Virus record (IMG/VR): IMGVR_UViG_3300010885_049206
Span: 1-21,315 of that record
Length of the DNA: 21,315 bases
Reading direction: 5' to 3' (one strand)
DNA from: a virus
The notes below the pieces were generated by a model. That model made no database searches. It was not told the origin of the DNA and was given only the letters and a program-made list of their open reading frames with translations. The position numbers and the translations under genes are program-made. Positions 1-8,604 of this stretch are shown piece by piece. Numbering within the stretch: position 1 is the first letter of the stretch; the number at the start of each line of letters is the position of its first letter.

Positions 1-3000
1 ATCATTTCTAGCAAATAAAATAGTATTGCCGCTAGAATTAGCAAGAAGCAAAGTAGCCGCTGAAGAATCTGATGTTGATCCCTTAATAGCAAGTTTATGA
101 GTAGCTCCAGAAAACTGTCCTATGAGTATATTTCCATCATTCCTAATATCTAACATAGGAGCATAGTTTGAGTCTTCGGCCCTAAAGCAAGATGAGTTAT
201 TATTTGTATTTGCTCCCCTAGCATATAGTGAGGGCTGAGTACCTGCTGGACTCCCACCAGCATTTAATGATGAAGAAAATAATCCAGTTCCTATAACATG
301 TAATTCTGTATTTGGTGAATTTGTTCTAATACCAATTTTGGAACCATCATCATAAATTATACCACTACTAATAGCACTAGAACTAGTCCATTTACTTAAA
401 TATCCACTAGTTCCAACTCCAATAACACCACTAGTTACTGTAGCAGCATTTCCACTAATGCTTATATTCCATGTTCCAGTAGCATTAGTTCCGCTTATGG
501 AAGGAGATCCAATACTGTTATAAGAAATGGTTCTTGCTGCACTACCATTAAATGTGAAACTGGAACTATCACCAGCACCACCATTATTAATAGTGATAGA
601 ATTAGTAGTATTTCTAGTATCACTTAGCCTACTATCATTACCCTGGCAGAAAGTATTAGCTGTTGATCCAAAGCTTCCTGTTGTTAATGCTCCAGCAGTT
701 GTTGTTATAATTGGCAAGTTGGCTGTTGAGCCGATAGCGCCAGCATTTGTTATACTACCTAGTGATGGTATGTCACTAGATACTAAAGCTCGAAAAGATG
801 GAGCACCAGAGCTTCCATTAGGAGCAGCCAAAACAGTATTGGCAGTTTTACTTCCATAAGGATTTACAGTATCTCCATAAGCTGTTGCTAATCCAATAGT
901 ATTACCGGACTTAGTTAAACCAGAACCAGCAGTAATTTGACCAGCACCGCTAAATTGAGCAAACGCCAACGCTGTGGTTCCTAATGTGATAGAATCATTA
1001 GTTGTTAATACCCAACCGCTATCAGCATTGGTCGTACCTTCTGCTACAAAAGTAAACATGCCAGCAGTAACTTCAGTATCAAGATCAGCATCTGTTGCTC
1101 TGCTCCAAGCTCCTGCGGCAACAACATAAATACCATTTTGACTACCGGTACTTTGGTCTTTAACAAGAACTCTATCTCCGGCACTTAAAACAACACCGTC
1201 AATAGTTTGAGTTCCAGACAGAGTTATATTGGCTGTGGTGGCAACTCTAACACTTTGCTTCACATCAAGGCCGCTTCGTGCAGCATCAACATAAGCTTTT
1301 GTTGCAGCATCTTGGGGATTGGTCGGATCTAACACATTGGTTAAAGCTTGACTATTCATTGAAACAGAAGCTGTCGGTACCGCCATCTGATCCAAACGGT
1401 TAGTTCTTACAGAAGTATTAAAATCATTGATATTGCTGGATACTAACCCAGTACCAGTAATGGTAAGATTTCCTCCGATACTAACATTTCTAAAATTACT
1501 AACATCTCTATTAGCGTCTACAGTCACAACCTTAGAAGCTGATACTGTACCGGCAGTAAGTCCGTCAATTCTTCCTAATTCTGTAGCATCTAGAGTGACT
1601 CCATTAACTGTTAGAGTACTACCATTGACTGTTAGAGTACCTCCTAGTGTCTGATTACCTGTTGTTCTAACTACTGTAGAATCAACTGCTATTGTATCTG
1701 CTGTTACACTAATACCATCACCTTGACCAATATCAAAAGTCTTATCAGAACTTAAATCTCCTCCACCAACCAATCCGCTTCCGGCAGTAAGCGTTCTTGA
1801 TGTGTAAACACCACTTGTTACTGTAGCAGCATTTCCATTTATACTAATTCCCCATGTTCCGGTAGCATTAGTTCCGCTTATTGACGGGGCCCCAATACTA
1901 TTGTAAGATATTGTTTGAGCAGTATTTCCATTAAAGGTGAACGAAGATGCTGTTCCGGCCCCTCCATTATTCACAGTTAAGGTGTTGGTAGTAAGACCTA
2001 TTCTACTATCATTGCCTTGACAGAAAGTATTGGCTGTAGTACCGAAACTACCTGTAGTTAAAGTTCCTGCTGTTGTTGTTATGATTGGCAAATTAGCATT
2101 TGATCCAATAGCTCCAACATTACTTATATTCCCGTGAGTATGACTTGCAGTAGCAAAACTACTAGAATTTAAAGAACTATCCTTAACAATCTTGCCTGTT
2201 GTTCCATCAAACATAGCAAAATTACCACTAGTAGCACTAGCTGGACCAGTAACAAGAATACTAGAGTCAACAATATTAGTTTGAAGAATATTCCAATTAC
2301 TACCAACGGATGCGTGAGTGCCAGCGGCAGTGCTGTCTGTTCCACAAATTATTGTATCATTAACCTCTACTACTGGACCAGAAGCTCCACCAATTCTACC
2401 AGCAACGCTAATTTTATATACCCAACCTCTATCAGCAGCCGGATAGTTGGGATTGGCTGAACAATCTATTGTTCCTTTGAAAATCATAGCGTCATTAATT
2501 GATATACCACTGACTATAGCATTATCAACATATGTTTTAACAGCATCAGCTCTTGGTAATGCTGATGATCCGCCAGTTAATGTTGTTTCAACACTATAAG
2601 GAGCTGATATTGCGCTAGTTCCATTACCAACAAGAATATTGTTAGCTGTTAATGTTGTTGCTCCAGTACCACCTTTATCTACAGCGATTGTGGATGCTCT
2701 CCATTCTCCATTAGTTATAGCAGCTCCTCCAACAAGATCAAAAGTTATTCTGAATGGAGCAGATGACGCGTCACCGTGTAATCCTGCTAAAAAATATCCA
2801 GAAGATACACCTTGTTGACCAGTATAATAATCAAAATAGTTATCTCCACCGCCACCAATATTCAAAGATGGAATATTACTAAAAGACCCAGTATGAGATA
2901 TATTTATTCTGTCGCCAAAAGTTTTTCTTCCATTTACAGTTTGATTTCCTGTGGTTCTAACAACAGTACTATCACTAGTAGATACTTTACCATCTATTTG

Positions 3001-3873
3001 TGTCTGAATAGCGCTAGTAACACCTTTTACATATGCTAATTCTGTTAATGATGGATATGTAGCTGTAGATAACGATGTAACGTTTTTGTTAGCGTCAAAA
3101 CTAGCAAGTGTACTAGCAGTCTGATTAGCTATATTTAATCCGCTAGCAAAGATTCCGCTGCCATTAACATGAAGTTTTGCCGAAGGAGTTGAAATTCCAA
3201 TACCAACATTACCACTATCCTCTCTTACTGCTATTCTGGGACTAGCTAATGTTCCGCCCCCATAAGCATAATGAATTATACTATCTGATCCAAGCCAATA
3301 CTCTGCAGCAATTGGAGTAGCAAGTCCATCAAATAATCCTGCTCCACTAGCTCCAGGTCCAAGTTGGTCTCCAAGTCTAAATCCTGTTTGGTTTCCTGTT
3401 CCAAATTCTGCATTGCCATCAAATGATTTGAAACCCGCCATTCTCTGTACTCCTGTTGTTCTAATAACAGTACTATCAACAGCAATGCTATCGGCACTAA
3501 CAGTTATCCCGTCACCCTGTCCAATGTTAAATGTTCTATCAGCACTAAGATCAAGAGCTGCTGATCCAGCTAAGCCGCTTCCAGGAGTGATAGTTCTACT
3601 AGAATAAACTCCACTAGTTACTGTGCCAGCATTTCCTGTTATTCCTATTGGCCAGGTACCAGTAGCGTTAGTTCCACCTCTTAATGAATATGCTCCGCTA
3701 CCACCAATAGCAGGAACAGACTGAGATACTCCACCGGTTCCGCTGCCGTAAGCATAATATAATATATTATCATTTTCATTAAAGGCTAATTCACCATTGT
3801 ATAACGATGCTGATGATGGGGCGCCAGCTGATCCGCTTGATGGTCTTCTTTTAATTCTGATAGTATTAGCCAT
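1..3873 (-). CDS. Tail fibre / receptor-binding protein, partial (C-terminus beyond window)
   Basis: This frame stays open for 1291 codons from the ATG at 3873 to the window edge, so the C-terminus is missing. An AAGGA ribosome site lies about 8 bases upstream of the ATG. Near residues 218-235 and 1177-1192 are two copies of the VGIG..TPSAKLHV-type motif, common in phage fibres that end in an intramolecular chaperone (peptidase S74 type); that domain, if present, lies outside. Residues about 848-985 match the phage-tail module with KQSVRVATTANITLSG and DRVLVKDQ. Ser/Thr/Gly/Asn-rich repeats fill the rest, including two ~105-residue copies (nt 426-755 and 1812-2130) and three DSTVxRTTG units. 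The protein presumably forms a trimeric, beta-rich fibre that binds the host surface. It is the last gene seen in the leftward late cluster and has its own candidate late promoter at 3910-3916. Confidence 0.88.
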   Translation of the reverse strand, partial: MANTIRIKRRPSSGSAGAPSSASLYNGELAFNENDNILYYAYGSGTGGVSQSVPAIGGSGAYSLRGGTNATGTWPIGITGNAGTVTSGVYSSRTITPGSGLAGSAALDLSADRTFNIGQGDGITVSADSIAVDSTVIRTTGVQRMAGFKSFDGNAEFGTGNQTGFRLGDQLGPGASGAGLFDGLATPIAAEYWLGSDSIIHYAYGGGTLASPRIAVREDSGNVGIGISTPSAKLHVNGSGIFASGLNIANQTASTLASFDANKNVTSLSTATYPSLTELAYVKGVTSAIQTQIDGKVSTSDSTVVRTTGNQTVNGRKTFGDRINISHTGSFSNIPSLNIGGGGDNYFDYYTGQQGVSSGYFLAGLHGDASSAPFRITFDLVGGAAITNGEWRASTIAVDKGGTGATTLTANNILVGNGTSAISAPYSVETTLTGGSSALPRADAVKTYVDNAIVSGISINDAMIFKGTIDCSANPNYPAADRGWVYKISVAGRIGGASGPVVEVNDTIICGTDSTAAGTHASVGSNWNILQTNIVDSSILVTGPASATSGNFAMFDGTTGKIVKDSSLNSSSFATASHTHGNISNVGAIGSNANLPIITTTAGTLTTGSFGTTANTFCQGNDSRIGLTTNTLTVNNGGAGTASSFTFNGNTAQTISYNSIGAPSISGTNATGTWGISINGNAATVTSGVYTSRTLTAGSGLVGGGDLSSDKTFDIGQGDGISVTADTIAVDSTVVRTTGNQTLGGTLTVNGSTLTVNGVTLDATELGRIDGLTAGTVSASKVVTVDANRDVSNFRNVSIGGNLTITGTGLVSSNINDFNTSVRTNRLDQMAVPTASVSMNSQALTNVLDPTNPQDAATKAYVDAARSGLDVKQSVRVATTANITLSGTQTIDGVVLSAGDRVLVKDQSTGSQNGIYVVAAGAWSRATDADLDTEVTAGMFTFVAEGTTNADSGWVLTTNDSITLGTTALAFAQFSGAGQITAGSGLTKSGNTIGLATAYGDTVNPYGSKTANTVLAAPNGSSGAPSFRALVSSDIPSLGSITNAGAIGSTANLPIITTTAGALTTGSFGSTANTFCQGNDSRLSDTRNTTNSITINNGGAGDSSSFTFNGSAARTISYNSIGSPSISGTNATGTWNISISGNAATVTSGVIGVGTSGYLSKWTSSSAISSGIIYDDGSKIGIRTNSPNTELHVIGTGLFSSSLNAGGSPAGTQPSLYARGANTNNNSSCFRAEDSNYAPMLDIRNDGNILIGQFSGATHKLAIKGSTSDSSAATLLLANSSGNTILFARND

Positions 3874-3909
3874 TATTAATATTCCTTAAGAGAGAGAGAT
3901 TAAAACTAT

Positions 3910-3916
3910 ATACACC
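3910..3916 (-). promoter_or_regulatory. Candidate late promoter element (GGTGTAT) for the tail fibre
   Basis: The minus strand reads TAGGTGTATATAG, 36 bases before the fibre start and just after the stop of the 233-aa gene. It is one of five similar elements at nearly fixed distance from late gene starts. Promoter function is inferred from position and recurrence. Confidence 0.45.
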
Positions 3917-3925
3917 TATATTTTA

Positions 3926-4627
3926 TTAAATAGTTCCTCCATCAATACTACCAGAATTGGTCCACATAGACGAGGAACTATCATATTTTAATAAGTCTGT
4001 GTTTTTTTCATTATCAATGTCTATTCCATTTAATTCTTTTAATTTTGGATTTATAAATGGCCTAGTTAATATGCTTCCATTAATGTTGCTGTATAATATC
4101 AAACCAACTAAAATAATATTATATTTGGGTTTAACATTTGTCAGCTTTCCATAGTCATATCTATTTACATATAATATATCTCCATTAGACCATGATTCAT
4201 TTCCGATAGCCAAATTGCTTATATTTCCAGTAGTGTCTATTCCAGATAAAACCCCAAATAATATTACATATCCTGAAGATCCATTAGGAATATATGACGA
4301 TGATAATCCTAAAAATTTTTTTTCATTTAAAGTATTGTTTGCAATATATAGTCCAACATAAGGCAAATTACTAACAGAATCATATCCAGATATATAAACG
4401 GCCTGTCCTTTATTAATAGCATAGCCAGTATTGTTTTTAACCTCAAGAACATTTTCTGAAGATCCTATATATTTTAGATTATTCCAAGTATCACTACCAT
4501 TACCTATTTTGAGCTTATTAGTATCTATTTCAAATCCAAGTTCTCCAATAGACAAAATAGGATTTATTAACATCCATTCACTAGATGATCCTCTTCTTAC
4601 TTGAATCAAATGGCTTTGTGCAGGCAT
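3926..4627 (-). CDS. Tail/fibre-associated structural protein (233 aa)
   Basis: Residues 8-54 carry the pattern IQVRRGSSSEW, then NPILSIGELGFEIDT, then KIGNGSDTWNNLKY. This module is widespread near the N-terminus of phage tail-fibre and hyaluronidase-type proteins, where it packs into a baseplate or fibre trimer. The second half has NNTGYAINKGQAVYISG and GVLSGIDTTG, a pattern seen in other phage fibre-shaft or attachment proteins. The start ATG overlaps the stop of the upstream 108-aa gene (TAATG), indicating translational coupling. It lies between small tail proteins and the long fibre, so it is probably a fibre connector or short fibre. The exact role is not resolved; the family-level call is fairly sure. 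Confidence 0.72.
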   Translation of the reverse strand: MPAQSHLIQVRRGSSSEWMLINPILSIGELGFEIDTNKLKIGNGSDTWNNLKYIGSSENVLEVKNNTGYAINKGQAVYISGYDSVSNLPYVGLYIANNTLNEKKFLGLSSSYIPNGSSGYVILFGVLSGIDTTGNISNLAIGNESWSNGDILYVNRYDYGKLTNVKPKYNIILVGLILYSNINGSILTRPFINPKLKELNGIDIDNEKNTDLLKYDSSSSMWTNSGSIDGGTI

Positions 4628-4953
4628 TAGGGGCTTCCTCCGTCAATAAGAGCAGGCCCAACAAGAGTTATATGGTATTGTAAAATATGATTTTGCATAG
4701 AAGTGGTTGATGACTGATTAACATAATCTGTTAAGCCACTAACTCTAGTATAAGGAAGATCTCCGATAGTATTTTCTATAGGATATCCATAAGGCAAATC
4801 ACTAGCTAATATTTTTTCAGTATTAACTATGTTAATAGTGTTATTATATTGATGTTCAACTGTTATATTATCAGTAACAGTATCTAATATGCTTGTTTCT
4901 ATCTCAATAGTATTAGCTACTGGCTCTAAAATTTCAAGTATAAAATCACTCAT
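4627..4953 (-). CDS. Hypothetical tail-cluster protein (108 aa)
   Basis: This small acidic protein has no recognisable catalytic motif. Its N-terminal half is a run of alternating hydrophobic and polar residues (LEILEPVANTIEIE, then DNITVEHQYNN), suggesting beta strands. The C-terminal half has LPYTRVSGLTDYV and LQYHITLVGPALIDGGSP. The ATG directly follows the TAA of the 132-aa gene and its own stop overlaps the next start, so it is the middle of a tightly coupled three-gene set. Context suggests a minor tail, baseplate or fibre-attachment component. No independent ribosome site is obvious, which fits coupling to the upstream gene. Confidence 0.6.
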   Translation of the reverse strand: MSDFILEILEPVANTIEIETSILDTVTDNITVEHQYNNTINIVNTEKILASDLPYGYPIENTIGDLPYTRVSGLTDYVNQSSTTSMQNHILQYHITLVGPALIDGGSP

Positions 4954-5352
4954 TTAGCACACTAGTTGGTTTAAAGATTGACTAAATCGTTTAATAAAAG
5001 ATATTGTTCCAAATAATAATCTTATAGTATATTTTCCTCCACTAGCATATAAATCATCTGGGCTTTGTAATTCTAAATCATATTTAGCCATACTAAAAGT
5101 ATAAGTATTAGTGACTGATGCGGGAATCATAAGAGTTAATTTGCCATTAACTCCATCTATAGTAAATTTATATAAACTATAATCGGTATTTTTAGAGCTA
5201 AAAGTTTGAGAAGCATTAGTATTGGTTTTCCAGATTAATCGGGCACACCAATTAGTTAAATTTATAGGATTTCCATTAGAATCTTTATAAACTAGACTAA
5301 TTTTAAATGATGTACCTTGCTCTATAGCAAAATCATATTTACTTGCTGCCAT
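4954..5352 (-). CDS. Putative baseplate / fibre-connector protein (132 aa)
   Basis: The pattern is that of a small phage protein family resembling the N-terminal domain of baseplate upper proteins: YDFAIEQGTSFKISLVYKD near residues 6-24, then PINLTNWCARLIWK, a Gly-containing strand (GVNGKLTLMIPASVT), then KYDLELQSPD and YTIRLLFGTI near the end. Such proteins form a beta-sandwich that anchors fibres to the tail tip. It is the first gene after the capsid terminator and sits 36 bases behind a GGTGTAT element, so it probably starts a tail transcript. The ribosome site is weak. Function is assigned from motif resemblance and position, not from a match run here. Confidence 0.6.
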   Translation of the reverse strand: MAASKYDFAIEQGTSFKISLVYKDSNGNPINLTNWCARLIWKTNTNASQTFSSKNTDYSLYKFTIDGVNGKLTLMIPASVTNTYTFSMAKYDLELQSPDDLYASGGKYTIRLLFGTISFIKRFSQSLNQLVC

Positions 5353-5388
5353 AGTATTTACCCATTAGTGTTAGTGGTACAATAAGTA

Positions 5389-5395
5389 ATACACC
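5389..5395 (-). promoter_or_regulatory. Candidate late promoter element (GGTGTAT) for the tail gene set
   Basis: The minus strand reads ATTAGGTGTATTACT. It lies directly after the T-tract of the capsid terminator and 36 bases before the ATG of the 132-aa gene. A promoter is expected here because transcription from the capsid genes should stop just upstream. Confidence 0.5.
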
Positions 5396-5402
5396 TAATA
5401 AA

Positions 5403-5428
5403 AAAGGCCAGCCGTGAGGCCAGCCTTT
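5403..5428 (-). terminator. Rho-independent terminator after the major capsid gene
   Basis: On the minus strand an AAAGGC...GCCTTT stem with an inner GCC/GGC stem, separated by a two-base mismatch, closes a TCAC loop and is followed by a run of T. It begins about 30 bases after the capsid stop codon, the place where many phages stop high-level capsid transcription. Confidence 0.75.
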
Positions 5429-5459
5429 CTTATTTCGGTTATTAGAACCAGTTTAATAA

Positions 5460-6479
5460 TTAGAGAGCGCCAATAAGTACTCTACGATTATCAAGAACAG
5501 CAAAGCCAAGCTCTGCCCAGCCGTAGAAGCCGGCTCTCTTCTGACGATGTAGTGTTTCGTCTTCGAAGATTTGAACTTCTTGACGAATTGGCATTATGAA
5601 ACTGTCTCTCTTGCGTTGATCAAGACCAACTACCATCTCAGTCTTGCCTGCTGGCATTGAGGCACCTAGGCCACCAGAAGCAGAACTGTAGAATAGTTGA
5701 TACTGTTGACCAACACCTAGTTCGTCAAGGTCGTGAAGGTTAACGCCGAATACTCTATTGATGGCACCATCATTGGCAGTATAGATTTCTCTGCGTGTTA
5801 CCTCGTCAACTTGATCGATACCCCAGTTACGAATATCTTCCATAGCCTCTGGACTAACGTAAAGATCAGTTAGTAAGCCTCTATTGTTTGATGTGCTGTT
5901 ACCACCGCCGTTACGACGCATAACAGTTTTCATGAGACTCACTAAACGCTTTGTGAACTGACTAGCATTAGCATCACTATCATATACTACGATGTTGCGA
6001 TCAACACCAGCAGCGAGTAGTGTGTGCCAACCGTCATCATTCATCTTCTTTACGAAAGAAGCTTCGAGAACTTCCATAGCACGACCAACAACGTCCCAGC
6101 GGGCGTCACGAGCATACTTTAGAAGATAGTCGATACTAGCACCAACGTCATAGGTTGGAACCATGACGTAATCGCCTTCAACATGGCGCTCTGGAATGTA
6201 GCCATGATTTGGGATTGTATAGGCCACAAAGTCCTTCTCTGTGCCTGGAGCTAGGAAATCGAGTGGGAATTCTGGAGTGGCACTTTGAGCTAATTGAATT
6301 GGCTCGAAGATACCATCAAGAATATCACCACTAAGAATACCTCTACGAAGAGGAAGCTCAAGAGCTTTTGCAAACTCTGCATTAGCAGCAAGAGCGGTCT
6401 CTCTATTTGCCGAACCAGAACGCATTAGAAGGTCTGTTAGTTCTGGTGTTGGCTGAAATCTTTCGGTTTTAGCTGACAT
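5460..6479 (-). CDS. Major capsid protein (HK97-like fold expected)
   Basis: At 339 residues this is the usual size for a phage major capsid protein. Order supports the call: portal, protease-scaffold, decoration protein, then this gene. The C-terminal part has the pattern QEVQIFEDETLHRQKRAGFYGWAE followed by LGFAVLDNRRVL, found in major capsid proteins of many tailed phages. The N-terminal region (residues 1-45) is polar and helical and could be the processed or scaffold-contacting arm. A GGGAG ribosome site lies 8 bases before the ATG. Codon use is richer in C/G-ending codons than in the neighbouring tail genes, as expected for a highly expressed gene. A terminator follows. Confidence 0.9.
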   Translation of the reverse strand: MSAKTERFQPTPELTDLLMRSGSANRETALAANAEFAKALELPLRRGILSGDILDGIFEPIQLAQSATPEFPLDFLAPGTEKDFVAYTIPNHGYIPERHVEGDYVMVPTYDVGASIDYLLKYARDARWDVVGRAMEVLEASFVKKMNDDGWHTLLAAGVDRNIVVYDSDANASQFTKRLVSLMKTVMRRNGGGNSTSNNRGLLTDLYVSPEAMEDIRNWGIDQVDEVTRREIYTANDGAINRVFGVNLHDLDELGVGQQYQLFYSSASGGLGASMPAGKTEMVVGLDQRKRDSFIMPIRQEVQIFEDETLHRQKRAGFYGWAELGFAVLDNRRVLIGAL

Positions 6480-6508
6480 ATGTTTTTCTCCCTTTATTTA
6501 AAAATTAA

Positions 6509-6988
6509 TTATATGATGTTAACTGATACTTTGGCATAACCATCGGCGTCTTTGGCACTTAGGAACTGGCCAATCTTAACAGCGTTAGTTGAGCTTGTTC
6601 CAATTAGACCACTGACACCAACATAAGCATCAGCACCAGCAGATGGTGTTGTGCCTGAAACTAGTAGATTTGTGGTTACTTGACCTTGACGAAGTAGGGT
6701 GACCTTGCCACCAACTTGTGTTTCGTCTTTGTGCCAATTGATGTGTTGTCTTGTTAGATCAAGATTAACAACATCGTTTAGTAGAACGCCTACTGGCTTA
6801 GCGCCAGAAGCAACAGCAGCATATGCTACGACAGCATTGCCATCATCCATTGAAACGCCAACGCCGCTAGTAGCTGTTACAACACTAGCAACACCACCAC
6901 GCTCAACATAAGTTGAACCAGCTGGGATAGATGTCATGAAGAATGAAACGTCAGTTAAAAGTTCGATACGATCTGGTTTTAGAGCCAT
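6509..6988 (-). CDS. Capsid decoration / head-stabilisation protein (159 aa)
   Basis: This small Ala/Gly/Val-rich protein sits immediately upstream of the major capsid gene, the usual position of head decoration proteins. Internal motifs PVGVLLNDVVN (residues 65-75) and QHINWHKDETQVGGKVTLL (81-99), and the C-terminal GQFLSAKDADGYAKVSVN, recur in phage capsid-cementing or minor head proteins. It probably binds the outer capsid lattice. A GGAG ribosome site with 8-base spacing precedes the ATG. Codon use is similar to the capsid gene, so comparable high expression is likely. It could instead be a head-fibre component. Confidence 0.7.
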   Translation of the reverse strand: MALKPDRIELLTDVSFFMTSIPAGSTYVERGGVASVVTATSGVGVSMDDGNAVVAYAAVASGAKPVGVLLNDVVNLDLTRQHINWHKDETQVGGKVTLLRQGQVTTNLLVSGTTPSAGADAYVGVSGLIGTSSTNAVKIGQFLSAKDADGYAKVSVNII

Positions 6989-7022
6989 TGTAATTTCTCC
7001 GTATTTAGTTGGTTATTACTTA

Positions 7023-7739
7023 TTAGTTTTTCTTGCCTAGTTTACTTGATACAAATTCGACCAATGCTGCTCTAGTTGATTCTAGTGCAGATTCTACATC
7101 GCTACTGCCAACACCTAGATTAATATTAGCTTCAACCTCGGCTGTTTCTAATACCGATGGATCTGCTTCAACAAAAGATTTTTCTGATGCTGTTTTGCGC
7201 ATCATCATAGCATTATCTTCTTTTTTGTCTTCTTTATCTTGTTCTTCATCTTGCTTTTTAATCTTTTCTAACCAAGGTGGCATTTTTCCAGCAAAAAGAG
7301 AAGTCATGGCCTGGAAAGCCTCATCATCCAAACTTTCGAATTTGTCAACTGTTGCTTCGGCTGATTCACTATCAATGCCAGCCTCAATTAAATTGGCCAT
7401 TCTTTTCATCTTCTTTTCTTTCTTCATCATGGCCTCTTCTTTAGCAACGTATTCTGCGATAGTTGTAAGAGCAGCTTCTAATTCAGCCTTAGATTTCTTC
7501 ATCATATCTTCTTCTTTTTTCATCTGCTCTTCGGTCTTTTTAGCTGCTTCTGATTTGATTTGTTCAATTTCAGCTTGTAGTGCCTCGTTAGCAACAGTTA
7601 GCTCTTCAATTTTAGATGTTAATTCAGCAGCATTTACTTCAGCAACTTGAACTTCTTCTGTTGCTGTTTCTACTGCTACTTCTGCTACTGTTGGAACTTC
7701 TTTTGTTTCCATCTCTACTTCTGTATTAGCTGAACTCAT
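7023..7739 (-). CDS. Internal in-frame start: separate scaffold protein (238 aa)
   Basis: An ATG at 7739, codon 282 of the protease-scaffold gene and in the same frame, has a CGGAGA ribosome site about 9 bases upstream. Translation from here gives only the coiled-coil part (residues about 282-519), starting MSSANTEVEMETKEV. A GGTGTAT element lies 38 bases upstream, like those before other late genes, so it may also have its own transcript. The product would be free scaffold made in excess over the protease fusion, as with Nu3 inside lambda C. This is inferred from signals seen in the sequence. Confidence 0.6.
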   Translation of the reverse strand: MSSANTEVEMETKEVPTVAEVAVETATEEVQVAEVNAAELTSKIEELTVANEALQAEIEQIKSEAAKKTEEQMKKEEDMMKKSKAELEAALTTIAEYVAKEEAMMKKEKKMKRMANLIEAGIDSESAEATVDKFESLDDEAFQAMTSLFAGKMPPWLEKIKKQDEEQDKEDKKEDNAMMMRKTASEKSFVEADPSVLETAEVEANINLGVGSSDVESALESTRAALVEFVSSKLGKKN

Positions 7740-8582
7740 AATTAAAGTCTCCGATTGTATATTGGATTGAAAATTAAATACACCTGAATTGACAATTTCT
7801 TCATTTTTTTCTTCAATATTATCATTACTAGTAACTGTATTTACTGGAACTATTATATTTTTAGAAAAAATAACACTATCTTCATTAGCTGGTCTGTTCA
7901 CAAAACCCTTACCTGTAAAGGTTATATTTCTTAAAACTCGACCAATTTTATAGTTCTCATGTTCTCCTGCTCCGCCATAAGATCTTAAAAATTTTGTTAA
8001 ATATGCAGTATCTTCATTGCGTCCAAGAACATGATATTGACCAGTACTATTATCTAGTAGACCATAATCAAATCCCTTAAAAAAACATTCCATACTAACA
8101 TATTTAGTTCCGTCTTCTATTTCTGATATTAATTTCATGGATCTTTCGCGTAAATCTTCGTCGCTAAAACCCCTATATATAACTGATCCTGTTAAAATAT
8201 GATATTTCTCAGGAAGATTCTCTATTGGAGTATTTTCATCAATTAAAATACCATCTTCTGTGATGGGCCAATTAGAAACAATATGACCGATAATAGAGTG
8301 TTCGTCATGTTCAAGATTAGTAGGTTTATGCTCTGGAGTATTTTTAGCATTCCATACTTCTACTTTGTCAAAAATATCATCATTTTTATTCCAGGATGAC
8401 GAAACTAAAATAGATTGAACATAATATAGATCTTCATCATCAAACGACGCTATGCTTTTAAAGTATTTTGAATCTTTTTTGGAGCCGCCATATGGCTCAA
8501 CAACACAAGCATATGATATAGAAGCAGAGGCCTTAAGAGACTCCTCTAATCCATCAAGTTTTTCTTGCTCATATATTTTCAT
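7023..8582 (-). CDS. Prohead protease fused to scaffold protein
   Basis: The N-terminal ~240 residues look like a capsid maturation protease: EHDEHSIIGH (residues 91-100) offers candidate catalytic His residues, KYVSMEC (160-166) a candidate nucleophile Ser163, and VNRPANEDSVIF (228-239) is the motif that commonly closes such protease domains. From about residue 282 the sequence becomes a Glu/Lys/Ala-rich coiled coil with Met-Lys-Lys runs and ends in a short basic tail (SSKLGKKN), typical of scaffolding proteins. The protease would cut the scaffold and itself during head maturation. The fused layout resembles lambda C/Nu3. AAGG precedes the ATG. Catalytic residues are assigned by pattern, not by alignment. 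Confidence 0.8.
   Translation of the reverse strand: MKIYEQEKLDGLEESLKASASISYACVVEPYGGSKKDSKYFKSIASFDDEDLYYVQSILVSSSWNKNDDIFDKVEVWNAKNTPEHKPTNLEHDEHSIIGHIVSNWPITEDGILIDENTPIENLPEKYHILTGSVIYRGFSDEDLRERSMKLISEIEDGTKYVSMECFFKGFDYGLLDNSTGQYHVLGRNEDTAYLTKFLRSYGGAGEHENYKIGRVLRNITFTGKGFVNRPANEDSVIFSKNIIVPVNTVTSNDNIEEKNEEIVNSGVFNFQSNIQSETLIMSSANTEVEMETKEVPTVAEVAVETATEEVQVAEVNAAELTSKIEELTVANEALQAEIEQIKSEAAKKTEEQMKKEEDMMKKSKAELEAALTTIAEYVAKEEAMMKKEKKMKRMANLIEAGIDSESAEATVDKFESLDDEAFQAMTSLFAGKMPPWLEKIKKQDEEQDKEDKKEDNAMMMRKTASEKSFVEADPSVLETAEVEANINLGVGSSDVESALESTRAALVEFVSSKLGKKN
7778..7784 (-). promoter_or_regulatory. Candidate late promoter element (GGTGTAT) inside the protease gene
   Basis: The minus strand reads TTCAGGTGTATTTAAT, located within coding sequence but 38 bases before the internal scaffold start. 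The spacing matches the other copies (36-40 bases). Confidence 0.45.
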
Positions 8583-8604
8583 ATTATTTAACCTTTTATT
8601 TTGG

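Noticed and set aside
527-1654. Plus-strand open frames opposite the tail fibre
   Set aside because: Repetitive Gly/Ser/Thr codons leave the reverse strand open by chance; no ribosome site and biased Val/Leu/Pro composition.
7033-7650. A 205-codon open frame on the plus strand opposite the scaffold
   Set aside because: It is the antisense shadow of the Glu/Lys-rich coiled coil, giving a Ser/Leu-rich product, and has no promoter or ribosome site; the minus-strand gene explains the sequence.
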